A DNA stretch of 64,000 nucleotides from Vulcanisaeta sp. JCM 16161 (GCF_001316285.1 NZ_BBDO01000001.1:1-64000), one strand, 5' to 3'. Counted from the stretch's first letter, positions 48,398-58,983 are shown. Notes: generated by a model from the sequence alone, not told the origin. A program made the numbers and translations.

Positions 48398-48748
48398 ATG
48401 CAGTTAAGTGGTGATTTCAGGGTAATGGATGTTAAGGGCACGGATTACAGGGGTGTTGTAAGGCTTGAAATGAGTAGTGGGTCCGGGATATCCCTAGCCC
48501 TTGAATACCCAAGGGATGCCGTCGGTGTCGATATTAGGCAGGGGGATAATGTCAGGGTCAGTATTAGTAATGAGAAGGACCCGAATTACGCGTCAAATTG
48601 GGATGTTTACATGAATGGTGTTGTGTATTACGTGGGTGAAAGTGTCGTTAAGATATCGATAGGGGGCTTGATAATGGACGTTAATAATTTTAAAAATGAC
48701 GTTAAGGTTGGCGAGAGGGTTTACATTGGTTTGAAGGTGTTGAGGTAA
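48398..48748 (+). CDS. rpo8: Probable RNA polymerase subunit Rpo8 (Rpb8/RpoG)
   Basis: 116 residues with an OB-like plan: an N-terminal strand (DFRVMDVKGTDYRGVVRLE), GVDIRQGDNVRVSIS, then WDVYMNGVVYYVGESVVKIS and IGGLIMDV, ending GERVYIGLKVL. The WDVYMNGVVY...ISIGGL stretch is what I recall of crenarchaeal Rpo8. The family is weakly conserved, so the call is moderate. It lies just before tfb in the same direction, a fitting context. Confidence 0.55.
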   Translation: MQLSGDFRVMDVKGTDYRGVVRLEMSSGSGISLALEYPRDAVGVDIRQGDNVRVSISNEKDPNYASNWDVYMNGVVYYVGESVVKISIGGLIMDVNNFKNDVKVGERVYIGLKVLR

Positions 48749-48856
48749 GCTGAAAGTTTCAGTAAACCCCCACACTCCACTGGAGTTTAGTAATCCTGAG
48801 CTCTTTAGCATATAAACACTGGACTTATTAATAACGAGAATGAACATCATTACGCC

Positions 48857-49684
48857 ATGCAATGCCCCTACTGCGGAAGTTTAAGAATAATTGAGAGGGA
48901 TGGGCAATACGTATGTGCGGATTGCGGTACAGTTATTGGTTCTGTATACGTTTACGATACGTATACACAATCATCACCATTAATAGATGGGGAAGAGATT
49001 GACCTATCGCCAATTTGGAAGTCCGTGGAGAAAAGCGTAAGGAGAAGTGGTGAGGTGAGGTTAAGTATCTATAAAAGGTTGAGGGCAATAAATGAGTTAT
49101 TCAGGGTAAGGCGTGAGAGCTACTCAATGTATAGGGCGTATGACTGCATGTTATTCATTGCGAGATCCTTCGGTATTGGTAATGAGTATGTTGAGGAGGC
49201 TAAACTTATTTTTAGGAAAATGCTGGTAAATAGGAGTTCGTCATCGGCTACGTATTATGAGGCGGCCATTGCAGCGATGCTGTACGTGATACTGTCGCAT
49301 AATTTACCCGTGAGTACCAAGCAGGTAATAAATACGTGTAGGTCGAGGGGTCATAAACTAACCTTTGAGGCGATAAGGAATTCCCTGGCCATTACCGGGG
49401 TTAGGTATAACCTGAGGGATAGGATACTATCGCATATAAAGTCGGGACTTGTTAAGTTACTCGGTGATTCCTGGGTCACGGTTTATCTTGAGGCTGAGAA
49501 ATTACTTGATTCATTAAGGAAGTCCGTAATTCAGTCAAGAAGTCCACCAATACTGGCCGCAGCCATCATTTACTGCGCGAGTAAGAGACTTGGTTATAAG
49601 TTTAGGGTTGAGGATGTGGCTAAGGTTCTTCAAGTCAGTCAATTCACCCTGAGGGATTACGCGCGTAAGCTATGCCCTGATTAA
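48857..49684 (+). CDS. tfb: Transcription factor B paralogue
   Basis: 275 residues, intact. Zinc ribbon CPYCGSLRIIERDGQYVCAD with the second CxxC in CADCG at the N-terminus, then two cyclin-like repeats (ATYYEAAIAAMLYVILSHNL and PILAAAIIYCASKRLGYKFR). Canonical TFB is slightly longer and its B-finger is more conserved, so this may be a specialised paralogue. A TATA-like box (CATATAAACAC) lies about 40-50 nt before the ATG. A secretion ATPase gene follows 22 bp later. Confidence 0.82.
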   Translation: MQCPYCGSLRIIERDGQYVCADCGTVIGSVYVYDTYTQSSPLIDGEEIDLSPIWKSVEKSVRRSGEVRLSIYKRLRAINELFRVRRESYSMYRAYDCMLFIARSFGIGNEYVEEAKLIFRKMLVNRSSSSATYYEAAIAAMLYVILSHNLPVSTKQVINTCRSRGHKLTFEAIRNSLAITGVRYNLRDRILSHIKSGLVKLLGDSWVTVYLEAEKLLDSLRKSVIQSRSPPILAAAIIYCASKRLGYKFRVEDVAKVLQVSQFTLRDYARKLCPD

Positions 49685-49705
49685 TGTGTAGCCAATACCG
49701 GTGAA

Positions 49706-51290
49706 TTGGTCATGAGAATTCCTGAGCCATTATTAAACATACCCAGCGGCAGGGAAGCACTGCTGATTAAGTTAGTGACTGCTCATCAAATCCTGAATTG
49801 CATTAAATGCCCATTAGTTAGTGGGTGTGCTTTCACGAGGAATCTTTCGAACATGGCTATGGAGGGTAAGATTGACATAGACGCTGTTGAAACACTAAGC
49901 GCCTGTGAATTATCGAATTTAAAGGCCATACTTAATACCGTACGTAAATCAAGCAATGATAAGGAGTTCATAAATAGGCTCCTCAATTCATTGGTTAAGG
50001 AGGGTGCCAAGTCTCATTTAAGAATAGAATTGTTTAAGGAGGGTTCCATCATCGCAATGGATGGGTTCTCATTAGTAATTGATAATGTCAGGTCAGTATA
50101 TGGGCAATCCATGGCCCTCTCTTTCAACCCGATAATTAATGATAGCGAATGTGCAATTGAGGTTCATAGGACTAATAATGGTTATTTAAGTTACTTAATC
50201 GAATTGGTGAGTAGGGTTGTTCCTAATAATGAGTATTCTCTATCATCGTTATTATTATCAAGGAGAAATTTCTATCCCTATTTATTGAGGACCAGACCCT
50301 CAGGTCATCGATAATGCTCGCCAGCCTAGCTTAGGTGATTTAGCGCCAATTATCTTGGATCAGGAGGTTGAGGATATATTCATAACCCAGGACTCGATAT
50401 ACATTAATCATAGTAGGTATGGAGTTTGCAGGGTCATCAATATTGATGCTCAAGCCATTGCCAGGCAATTCCTTAAGATTGCAAATATAAGCGGTGTTAG
50501 GGTTTCTGTAGACAACCCAAGCGGTAAATTCTCAATCACGATAAGCAATAAGAAGCTTAGGGTCTCCGTCGATAGGTGGCCCCTTGTCGAGGGCTTGTCC
50601 GTACACGTGAGGCTCCACAAGAAGCCCTTTACAATTAATGAGTTAATTAACCTGGGTTCAATAAGTGTTGAGGAGGCGGGTAAATTAATCATGGCGCTGC
50701 GTGATGGGCTTAACATACTAATAATGGGTCCTCCATCAAGTGGCAAAACGACATTGTTAAATGCCCTGGATATGGCGCTACCCCTGAACCTAAGGAGGAT
50801 ATACATTGATGAGGCTGATGAATCTCTGGAATTACCAACACCAAGCGTTAAGGTTAAGTCAATAATCGGTAAGACTGAGGAGGTACTTAAGTCATTGCAT
50901 AGGGGTTATGGAGTACTAATAATTGGTGAGTTGAGGGAGAGGGATCACTTTGAGGCTTTGGTTCATGGCATTAATGCAGGTCTCCAGGTATTGGGCACCA
51001 CACATGCAGATGGTGTTGAATCACTAATGAATAGGTTGAGGACCTTCTCGCTGAATGAATTGATTGACCTGGGCAGATTTGTACTGGTGACGATGGAGAG
51101 GGTTGATTCTAAACGTCGGGTTAAGTCCATTACCTATCCGAAGGGCTTTAACCCAGGGAGACGGGAAATAAGTGCGGTAATTAATGTACTAATGAGTTTG
51201 GGTAATACCGTTAATAATGACTATGTTGAGTATTCAATTCAGTTAAACAAGCTATTGAATAGTGTTGGTGATGGTAATGAGCCTAAATGA
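49706..51290 (+). CDS. Type II/IV secretion (pilus/archaellum-type) ATPase (frame broken once)
   Basis: About 525 residues. The N-terminal domain (cysteine pairs CIKCPLVSGC, and RIELFKEGSIIAMDGFSL) leads, after a break near 50312 (continuing DNARQPSLGDLAPIILDQEV), into the ATPase core: Walker A IMGPPSSGKTTLLNALDM, DEADESLELPTP, Walker B GVLIIGELRERDHFEALVHG and TTHADGVESLMNRLRTF. It drives assembly of a type IV pilus-like filament or export machine together with the membrane platform encoded next. No pilin gene is seen in the window. Confidence 0.85.
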
Positions 51291-52044
51291 ATACCTACTG
51301 GGCAATGCCAGGGCTAGGGCTCAGGAAGTAATTGATTCACTTGATAAGTCATTAACGATCATCGTAGGCATAACATCAATAGGCCCCATAGCCCTATTCA
51401 TATTCTCCACGTTGGTAAACCCATACCTCTCCCTCTTAATACCCCTCTTTGTGACTCTTATGACAATTGTAATTAGGAGAATATTCCTCAGGTTTAAGAG
51501 CAGGCTTAATAGCGAGTTATTAAGTTCTATGAATGCCCAGGATAACTTTGCGAGTGAGTTATTAAGTGGTAATGGTTCGTTAATAATGAGCATCCTCGGG
51601 ATTAATGATTCGCGTAAGTGGGTTCACCTACTGAGGTCTCTATACGATGTTCATGATGACGTTCTCGACTCCATATTATCCAGGGAATTGCAGGGTGATC
51701 TCTCAATGAGCGAGCTAAGCCTTGCTAGGCATGTGTTGGCGCTAAGGTATGCGAGTGATAAGATGTCAATTAGTGCGTTGAGGAGGGGCTTGAGAACGGT
51801 AATGCTCAGCTATTACATACTACTTTTCGCAATACCGGCGGTGGCGAAGTCTCTTCAATTCCTTGGAATTCACTGGAACGTTCTTTTTATAATTTCAATT
51901 CAGGTAATAATATCGATAATGATAATCATCTTCATGAGAATCATGAGGAGGGAATTTAACGTTGATGTTAGTATATACATGCCCCTTACAGCAATCGTTT
52001 TAAGTATAGTATTGAGCTTAATACTTTTGACCTTAGTCAAGTGA
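51277..52044 (+). CDS. Membrane platform protein of a type IV pilus-like system (TadC/FlaJ-like)
   Basis: 255 residues from ATG 51277. Two hydrophobic pairs: residues about 33-75 (LTIIVGITSIGPIALFIFST and LSLLIPLFVTLMTIV) and the C-terminal third (YYILLFAIPAVAKSLQFLGI, IISIQVIISIMIIIFMRI, YMPLTAIVLSIVLSLILLTL), with a basic helical loop between, as in TadC/FlaJ platform proteins. It starts inside the end of the ATPase gene. Its last bases overlap the convergent thermosome gene by 12 bp. Confidence 0.7.
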   Translation: MSLNEYLLGNARARAQEVIDSLDKSLTIIVGITSIGPIALFIFSTLVNPYLSLLIPLFVTLMTIVIRRIFLRFKSRLNSELLSSMNAQDNFASELLSGNGSLIMSILGINDSRKWVHLLRSLYDVHDDVLDSILSRELQGDLSMSELSLARHVLALRYASDKMSISALRRGLRTVMLSYYILLFAIPAVAKSLQFLGIHWNVLFIISIQVIISIMIIIFMRIMRREFNVDVSIYMPLTAIVLSIVLSLILLTLVK

Positions 52045-53723
52045 TGAGCTTGAACCTCCACTTTCGCTTTTACCCTCCTCGCCCTCCTTCTTCTCCTCCT
52101 TCTTCTCACTCTCAATCTTACTGGCAGCAATTATCTCATCAATCCTCAAAACCATCGTTGCAGCCTCAACGGCGGCCTTCAAAGCTGCAACTTAACTGTT
52201 AATGGCTCAATGACGTCCAACGACCACATGTCAGCAACCTTGCCTGTGAAGGCGTTAATACCGTACTTCCACCCATCCTCCTTACTCTCATGTATGTGCC
52301 TGAGCTCGGTTAGTACATCAACAGCGTCAAGACCTGCGTTCTCGGCGAGAGTCTTTGGTATTACCTCAACGGCATTTGCAAAGGCCTCGACCGCGTACTG
52401 CTCCCTACCGCCAACCTTAGCCGCGAACTGTCTAACGACCTTAGCAACCTCCATCTCCGGCGCACCGCCACCAGGTAATACGTAGGGCTCCTCAATGACG
52501 TCAGAAACCACACTAAGGGCATCCGTTAGGTTCCTCTCAGCCTCATCAACGAGTCTCTCAAAGCCACCCCTAATTAGTATACTGACGGCCTTCGGGTTCT
52601 TGCACTGCTCGACGAATACCATCTTCTCATCTCCAACCCTCCTCTCCTCAACAAGGCCCGCGAAGCCTAGGTCCGCCTCCGTCATGTCCTCAATGTTTGT
52701 CACCAACCTACCGCCCGTTGCCCTAACGAGCTTCTCAATGTCGCTCCTCTTAACCCTCCTAACAGCCAGGATACCGGCCTTGGCCAGGTAGTACTGGGCC
52801 ATGTCATCGATGCCCTTTGTCGTGAAGACGGCGTTAACTCCAAGCGCCTTGAATTTGTCAACATATGACTTTAATATATTCTCCTCCTCATCGAGGAATG
52901 CCCTTATCTGGTTGGGGTCATTAATCCTAATCTCAGCGTCAATCTCGGGCTTCTCAACCTCAAGTGGTGCATCGAGTAATGCAATCTTGGCATTAACAAC
53001 CCTCTTGGGCATTGCAGCATGGACGACCTCCTTATCAATCACGATGCCATAAACCAACTGCGTATCCTCAAGGGCACCACCGTGCTTCTTAACAATCTGC
53101 ACATTGTCCAGGTCCGCAACCCACTCTCCATTCCTCTCCTCAGCAACCTGTAGCATCGCCTTAACGGCTAACTCCGCGAAGTAGTCCTTTACTGTCTCGC
53201 TTATCTTACCATGCATTGCTGTGGACGCCACCTTCTTAAGCGTTGCAACGTCATCCCTCTTCACAGGTACTGCAATCTTCCTTAGGTGCTCGGTGGCTAC
53301 GTCAAGTGCCTTCTTAAACCCTGAAACCACGACTGTTGGGTGTATGTTCTTATCAAGCAGCTTCTCAGCCTCCTCAAGTAATGCACCGGCCAGTATTACT
53401 GCCGTTGTTGTTCCATCACCAACCTCGTCATCCTGCGTCTTAGAAATTTCAACGAGTAATTTACCAATTGGGTGCTGTACATCCATCTCATCGAGTATCG
53501 TTGCTCCATCATTTGTAATGGTTATGTCGCCAAGGCTGTCAATGAGCATCTTATCCATGCCCTTAGGACCAAGTGTTGACTTCATAACCTCAGCAACAGC
53601 CTTGGCGACCATTATGTTTATCCTCATTGCCTCCTTACCAAAGGCCCTTTGAGTTCCCTCCTTCAATACCAGTACTGGCACACCACCGATCTGTGCTAGA
53701 TATGCCTGTGTACCGCTGCTCAT
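52033..53723 (-). CDS. ths: Thermosome (group II chaperonin) subunit (frame broken once)
   Basis: About 563 residues. MRINIMVAKAVAEVMKSTLG, LGDITITNDGATILDEMDVQ, the nucleotide motif GDGTTTAVILAGALLEEAEK and the end-on hydrolysis region AVEAFANAVEVIPKTLAENA are all present. The C-terminus, after a break near 52190, reads EAATMVLRIDEIIAASKIES and ends in a charged, Gly/Ser-rich tail to 52033. A TATA-like sequence (GGTTTTTATAG, minus strand) lies close upstream of the ATG. Protein folding at high temperature. Confidence 0.95.
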
Positions 53724-53784
53724 CGGCGACTCCGTAAAGCACTTCTATAAAAACCTTTCTTTACCATGAAGGTTAACCCATGCA

Positions 53785-54818
53785 TCACCACACCAATAAG
53801 TTGCTTAAATCAAGGGCATTCGACTTAAGGACATCCCCTGCATTAACAACGGGTTTCATGAACCTATCAAGATCGTCAATACCAATCCTCGGGCATGCGG
53901 TATTCACCACGGCATCCACGGGCAGGTTATTAACGTAATCAGGCGAAACCTCATTTAAGTCAATAATCACGAACTCTTTACCCAACCTCCTTAACCTATT
54001 AACCAACGCTTCAATTAAGTCAGGCCTATATTGGCCGGGTTTCCTCGAAATAACAATACCCACAGACCTTGCACTATTAAAATCCTGAATAGCCTTAACC
54101 TTCATTGCTAGGTACCTGCGGTATACATTATCCACGTTCTCAACCACGCCCCTAAACACGTCGAATAGGTAAACGGTTGTCTGCGGTTTTAATAACTTAA
54201 ATGTCAGTGGATAGAAATACCCAGAGCCTATGAATAGGACCGTACTCGGTATTGGAAAGTTTATGAAGCAGCCGGTTATGGGGCCAGGCGCTATTGGTGC
54301 ATTAAGCGTTTCAGCGATCTCCTGGGCATAAAACTTATACGGTAATGAGTATGCTATGAAGGGATTAATACCTAACTTAATGAAATTACTAAGGGCATCC
54401 CTAGCCCTGCTTAATAGTTCAGGCCTTGGTTCGTAATAAATGGCTGAGAATAATACCGTAGGTCCATTCTCAACCTCAATAATAATAACGTCACTAAAAT
54501 CTCTTCTTCTCACCCTGAAATTACCACTTATTATACGAATAATATTAGGTGGCAATGCATGACCTAAATGAATTACATATTGATAATCACCCACCACCGA
54601 GAAATCACAAGCCCCCCAAACATTCTGGCCGCTCAGGTATGCCCTATAGCCTTATCATTTAGGTACCGTACTACCTCCAACCCAACGTTCTTAAACCCAA
54701 GGGGAGTCTCGACAAGAACTTTTACATTAACCTTATCCCTGCTCAAAACTCCCTCAATGTCTCTAAGTGGTAGTAAGTACGCACCCAACACCTCCGTTAA
54801 ATTATTGCTATGATTCAC
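53785..54818 (-). CDS. dph2: Diphthamide synthesis protein Dph2 (frame broken once)
   Basis: About 345 residues. The three cysteines that hold the unusual [4Fe-4S] cluster appear in order: VWGACDFS near the break, GPITGCFINFP, and VNTACPRIGIDD. DNVYRRYLAMKVKAIQDFNS and SRKPGQYRPDLIEAL are typical of the C-terminal domain. The break lies near 54640 (IGHTYLSGQNVWGACDF after repair). Dph2 transfers the 3-amino-3-carboxypropyl group of SAM to a histidine of elongation factor 2. Confidence 0.9.
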
Positions 54819-54835
54819 GGAATACCATCACCTTA

Positions 54836-55345
54836 TTAAATAATATATAAATAAATTTTGTGCGTTCTAAATGGTCCATCGACGACGATGGAATTTACAG
54901 GTCTCCAACCAGGCACCTCAAAGTCGTGACTAACCACCCGGGAACCACGCCTAAGCTCCCTACTTAATTTCGGCCTTAGTTTCTCATTAATGTCACTGCC
55001 CAAGTATAATGTCACTACATCAGCTATTGAATAATCAAAGTCGAAAAGATCACCCCACACAACGTACGCCCTACCCCTCAGTCCTAACCTCTCAAAGGAT
55101 TCAATGCAGGATCTAACGAGTGCTGGGTTAATCTCAATGCCTATACCAATGGCGTTAAACATCGTGACCGCCAATGTAATGATACCGCACTCACCAGCGC
55201 CTGGATCAACAACAACCTCCCCAGGTCTCACATTGGCTAATTTGAGCATTTCAATTGCAACATCACGTGGCGTGGGTACATAAGGTACGGTCATACCCAT
55301 ATTCCCTCTTTTATTTAAAGGAAAAGAATTTAAAGGCGTGCTCAT
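54836..55345 (-). CDS. SAM-dependent methyltransferase-like protein
   Basis: 169 residues, or about 154 from the second Met group (MGMTVPYVPTPRDVAIEMLK). The class I methyltransferase pattern is visible: GEVVVDPGAGECGIITLAV (SAM loop), GIGIEINPALV (acidic loop) and GDLFDFDYSIADVVTLYLG. It resembles the Dot1/PrmA-like small methyltransferases that act on proteins, but the target is unknown. It follows 18 bp upstream of dph2 on the same strand and may share its transcript. Confidence 0.75.
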   Translation of the reverse strand: MSTPLNSFPLNKRGNMGMTVPYVPTPRDVAIEMLKLANVRPGEVVVDPGAGECGIITLAVTMFNAIGIGIEINPALVRSCIESFERLGLRGRAYVVWGDLFDFDYSIADVVTLYLGSDINEKLRPKLSRELRRGSRVVSHDFEVPGWRPVNSIVVDGPFRTHKIYLYII

Positions 55346-55369
55346 ATCGAGGTCTTAGAACCCAAAGCC

Positions 55370-55762
55370 ATGTCCACAACAACCCAGTTGGAATATGAAA
55401 GGTTAAATGGGGTGATCGGTAAGCACGTGTATGGTAATTTATACGGGGTTGACCCGAATATTCTAAGTGATGAGAAATTCCTACGGTCATTAGTAATAAA
55501 GGCCGCCGAAGTGGCTAATGTCCATTTAGTCGAGGTAAAGTCGTGGAAGTTCATTAACGGTGATAAGGAGGGAGTGAGTGTACTGGCATTGGTGGTGGAG
55601 AGTCACATAGCAATACATACATGGCCTGTCTATAGATTCGCCACGGTTGACGTTTACACATGCGGTGATCATAGCATGCCTGACAAAGCATTTAATTATA
55701 TCGTTAGTGTTCTTAAGCCGAGGAGATACGTTGTTAATTATGCAGATAGATCAAGCGAATAA
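55370..55762 (+). CDS. speD: S-adenosylmethionine/arginine decarboxylase proenzyme
   Basis: 130 residues, intact. VVESHIAIHTWPVYRFATVD (about residues 77-96) contains the self-cleavage serine in ESH, followed by the catalytic VYTCGDHSMP. Crenarchaea use members of this family either as SAM decarboxylase or as arginine decarboxylase; sequence alone does not settle which. With agmatinase at 4.4 kb either activity belongs to polyamine synthesis. Confidence 0.88.
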   Translation: MSTTTQLEYERLNGVIGKHVYGNLYGVDPNILSDEKFLRSLVIKAAEVANVHLVEVKSWKFINGDKEGVSVLALVVESHIAIHTWPVYRFATVDVYTCGDHSMPDKAFNYIVSVLKPRRYVVNYADRSSE

Positions 55763-55815
55763 TAATTAATTCAAAAATATAAATTAATAAATTTTTTAAT
55801 ATTTAGATAATGGCA

Positions 55816-56046
55816 TTATGATGTTGGCGCAGGTATACATCTAAGAATTCTAATTGCAGTCTTAACATCATCGGCTGTTACCGTTTTTCTTCCAGCATGT
55901 CTCGCCAATTCTATGCTCTTTGAGGCTATATCAAACGCAATATATTCAAGGATATCTCTCAATGCTTGTATTGCATCTTCACCCACTCTTTCAGCACCTG
56001 CCTTATGGAAAATTCTATCTATTGGTGCCAGTGGTAATTCTGGCAT
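55816..56046 (-). CDS. Archaeal histone
   Basis: 76 residues. The histone fold reads PLAPIDRIFHKAGAERVGED, the middle helix IQALRDILEYIAFDIASKSI, and the last part ARHAGRKTVTADDVKTAIRI, with the paired-loop residues RKTVTADD as in HMf-type proteins. The extra tail RCIPAPTS is short. A TATA-like box (CCTTAAATATT, minus strand) lies about 25-35 nt before the start. It packs DNA into hypernucleosome-like fibres. Confidence 0.93.
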   Translation of the reverse strand: MPELPLAPIDRIFHKAGAERVGEDAIQALRDILEYIAFDIASKSIELARHAGRKTVTADDVKTAIRILRCIPAPTS

Positions 56047-56116
56047 TAATGATATTCTTTAGGGATTAATATTTAAGGATTTTTCCTCTTTCTACACACA
56101 AGAAATTACGTGCGTA

Positions 56117-56305
56117 TTAAAGGCCAATATCTTCTAATTTATATGTTAATGTTGCGAATTTCGTTTTGTATAAGTAAAAGATCTTACCGCAATTATTGCA
56201 ACGGCATGCAATTATGAAGTTCTCACTACCCCTCCTACTTAGGAATTGCACCATTGCCCAATTATTCATGCCGCAGTATGGCAGGTAATTACCATCATTT
56301 ATCAC
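56117..56305 (-). CDS. Small cysteine-rich (zinc-binding) hypothetical protein
   Basis: 62 residues from GTG 56305, or 50 from an internal Met (MNNWAMVQFLSRRG). CRCNNCGKIFYLYKTK suggests half of a zinc ribbon; a second cysteine pair is not clear. It overlaps the end of xpf by a few bases in the same direction. Function unknown. Confidence 0.5.
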   Translation of the reverse strand: MINDGNYLPYCGMNNWAMVQFLSRRGSENFIIACRCNNCGKIFYLYKTKFATLTYKLEDIGL

Positions 56306-57083
56306 CGAGGAAATCCATTAAATTGCGCCTGTTATTAATACTATCTCTAGCCTTCTTATCCTCCTTATTATCGGTGTCGCCCCTGCTATTATTCACCTCC
56401 TTAATGGCCTCATCTATTGGAATCACCACGCTATTCTCCTCATCGCCATACTTCGTGGTTAGTACCTTCCTAACAAGGCTAACTATGCCCTCATTTATAT
56501 TATCAACCTTCCTAGTCCATTGCCCTAAATTATTCAATGCATCAAGTGGTGTTCCAAAGACCCTTAGTAATGCCTCTGCCCTCTTCGGACCTATGCCTGG
56601 TAATGATGATAGGAACTGAATCTGGGCGTCCCTGATCGTCTCACCCCTCTTAACTGGAACAGCCTTAATGCCTTTACTCCCTGCTCTTTCTGCCAATGAC
56701 TTCAGGGTATACGCCGTACCCTCCTCATCAGGTGTGTATAATACCCTGATGCCCATGTCAACCAACATACCCAACGCGCCAAGCACAGAATGCTTATGCA
56801 CATCTCTCCTATTCAGGGCCCTCCATAGGTCACCTTCAACGATTACGTAGGCTTTACTAAATGCATGTAATAATTCCCTGCCTTGTTCGAATAACCTACC
56901 ATCGACTATCGATGATATGAAGTCCATAGCCCTCTTACGCTCAACACCGATGTCATTTGGTAATACGTAATCACCAATGTCGAGTTTACGAGGAATGACA
57001 CTGCAGCCCAACCTCTTAACCCATTTAATGACCTCCTCAGCCGTTTCGTACTCCCGCGAATCAACTATTATAACGCAATCCAC
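56295..57083 (-). CDS. xpf: XPF/Mus81-family structure-specific endonuclease
   Basis: 262 residues. The ERCC4 nuclease core has VDSREYETAEEV, LDIGDYVLPNDIGVERKRAMDF with GDY...ERK metal-binding residues, then the tandem helix-hairpin-helix part (LSSLPGIGPKRAEALLRVFG). The C-terminus RRNLMDFLGDK looks like a PCNA-binding PIP box. This is the short crenarchaeal form without the helicase domain. It cuts branched DNA in repair, guided by PCNA. Confidence 0.92.
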   Translation of the reverse strand: MDCVIIVDSREYETAEEVIKWVKRLGCSVIPRKLDIGDYVLPNDIGVERKRAMDFISSIVDGRLFEQGRELLHAFSKAYVIVEGDLWRALNRRDVHKHSVLGALGMLVDMGIRVLYTPDEEGTAYTLKSLAERAGSKGIKAVPVKRGETIRDAQIQFLSSLPGIGPKRAEALLRVFGTPLDALNNLGQWTRKVDNINEGIVSLVRKVLTTKYGDEENSVVIPIDEAIKEVNNSRGDTDNKEDKKARDSINNRRNLMDFLGDK

Positions 57084-57135
57084 AGAATCCCCAATTTAAT
57101 GAGTTAAGAGAACTAATTAATTTACCTAATCCACA

Positions 57136-58004
57136 TTAAGCCCCTCCATGGACCTCCTCGGAAACTACCATGTAAATGCCGAATAACGTCACGACAATCC
57201 CAACAATGGTTAACGCCTGAGGAATCTGGTGAAATATTACTAATGCGAGTATTGAGCTCCAATAGGTTCGCCTAGTGTTGATGTGGTTACTGTTATGGCC
57301 CTTGAATACCTAAGGGAATAATTCAATAATGTGTGGCCAAGCAGCATTGGGCCGAGTACAATCATTGATATGTAAAACCAGGTATATAGTGGGTATGGCC
57401 AGAACCTGGTATGCATTATCAAGCCAACAATCAGTGTTGTTACTGCCGAGACGCTATAGACGGGTACTGTGTATGTCGCTAGAGAGGCCCTAACCCTAAT
57501 GAACCTACCGACCAGGAAATACACGGCACCCGACACGGCGCCTGCAAGTGCGAGTAGGTCACCAATTAATGCCTTCATACTCACGTAAAATTCAGGTACT
57601 GTGATTAATACAATGCCTAGGAAAGCGGTTAGAGTTCCCATTATTGAGCGTTTACCAACCCTTTCGCCAATTAGTTTACCCATGGCCAATGTAAATATTG
57701 GGTATGTTGAGACTAACGTGGTGCTTGCAGCCACCGTGGTTAGGTATAGGCTCTCAATCCAGGTCATGAAGTGCGTTGCCAATGCAACGCCACTTATAAC
57801 CATTAGCACCAGCTCATTCATTGACGGTGTATACGCATTGTTCTTCCTTTCAATCACGAGTAACGGCGATAGTACGGCCGCGGCTATCGCGGTTCTCCAA
57901 AAGGCCACGGCTATTGGTTGGGCACCGGATAATAATATTAGTATTGAGGCCCAGGATATTGCCACCACCGCTACCGCGAGCACAAGATAGTACTTAATTG
58001 CCAT
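57136..58004 (-). CDS. EamA/DMT-family transporter (frame broken once)
   Basis: About 288 residues with ten predicted membrane spans in two repeats. WASILILLSGAQPIAVAFWR at the start and LGPMLLGHTLLNYSLRYSRA near the end are EamA features. A break near 57240 leads to LAIFHQIPQALTIVGIVVTL-like residues and the end at 57136. The substrate is unknown. Confidence 0.8.
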
Positions 58005-58111
58005 AAATCACTTCTGGATTAACAAGTATCAAGTTTTAAATGCATTAACAATGCACTATCCCCAGCGTGGGCATGAAATTTATAAATTAGCATGAGCATT
58101 ATCAAAAAAAC

Positions 58112-58806
58112 GTGGTTAAGGTACCTATAAGGCTTGTTAGTTGGGACGAAATAGCCGAGTGGGCCAGGTTATTATCGATGAAAATAAAGGACTCGGGTTG
58201 GTTACCGGATATTGTGGTTGCGATAGCCAGGGGTGGGTACGCACCGGCTAGGCTCGTCTGTGATTACCTAGGTATCACCGACCTAATTAGTCTTCAGGTT
58301 GTTCACTGGCCATCAACGGCTCAGGTGGCTGAGAAGGCGTACATTAAGTATCCCCTATCCGTTGACTTAAGTGGTAAGAAAGTCCTTGTGATTGACGATA
58401 TAGTCGATACTGGTGATTCCATACAGTTGGCTAAGGAGCACATAGAACGTAATAACAGGAATGTTGAGGTGAGGACCGCAGCCTCCAGTGGATATCAACC
58501 GTCGCCAAGTTCAAGCCTGATTACTGGGCTATTGAGGTCAGGGATTGGACGTGGTTTGTCTATCCATGGAACATTACCGAGGACACCACGAACTTCATAA
58601 GAAGAGTACTTATTGAGGAGTCCAGGGGTGGTAAGAGGGAGTGGACGTTAAACGAGATAGTTAGTAAGATGGTTGATTGGTACGGCGATGAGATTCTCAA
58701 GGTTAAGGTAACCTACATAGATCTGGCCCTCAGGAACCTGGAGAGGCAGGGTGTAATCACCAGGACGTATAAGGATGGTGTTGAGCATATAGTGCTTAAG
58801 GCATGA
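58112..58806 (+). CDS. Purine phosphoribosyltransferase with C-terminal winged helix (frame broken once)
   Basis: About 230 residues from GTG 58112. PDIVVAIARGGYAPARLVCD and the PRPP loop VLVIDDIVDTGDSIQLAKEH are clear. After a break near 58485 the chain continues WISTVAKFKPDYWAIEVRDW with TWFVYPWNI, then a helical end (WTLNEIVSKMVDWYGDEILK). It is of the xanthine/hypoxanthine type; the C-terminal part resembles archaeal PRTases with a regulatory domain. A TATA-like box (AAATTTATAAA) lies 25-35 nt before the start. Confidence 0.82.
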
Positions 58807-58860
58807 CTAATCAAGGCGAGAGAGTAATCATTTTTAAAGCCCACGATTAGCAAATCATGA

Positions 58861-58983
58861 ATGCTAACACAGGAGGAGAGAATAAGGGCATCCATAATAG
58901 GTAGGGTGGGGAGACTCAGAATATACCTATACCTAATCCTACTACTGCTTTTCCTAGCGGCCTACTTCCTAGCTATGCCGTGA
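58861..58983 (+). CDS. Small single-span membrane protein
   Basis: 40 residues. A basic N-terminal part (QEERIRASIIGRVGRLRI) precedes one membrane helix (YLYLILLLLFLAAYFLAMP). A TATA-like box (ATTTTTAAAGC) sits 22-32 nt upstream, so translation is leaderless. The TGA stop overlaps the GTG start of the next gene as GTGA, which points to coupling. Confidence 0.6.
   Translation: MLTQEERIRASIIGRVGRLRIYLYLILLLLFLAAYFLAMP

Noticed and set aside
52210..53652. Several long plus-strand reading frames rich in Ser, Thr, Ala and Leu.
   Set aside because: They lie antisense to the thermosome gene; their composition is what the other strand of a coding gene gives, and they have no family features.
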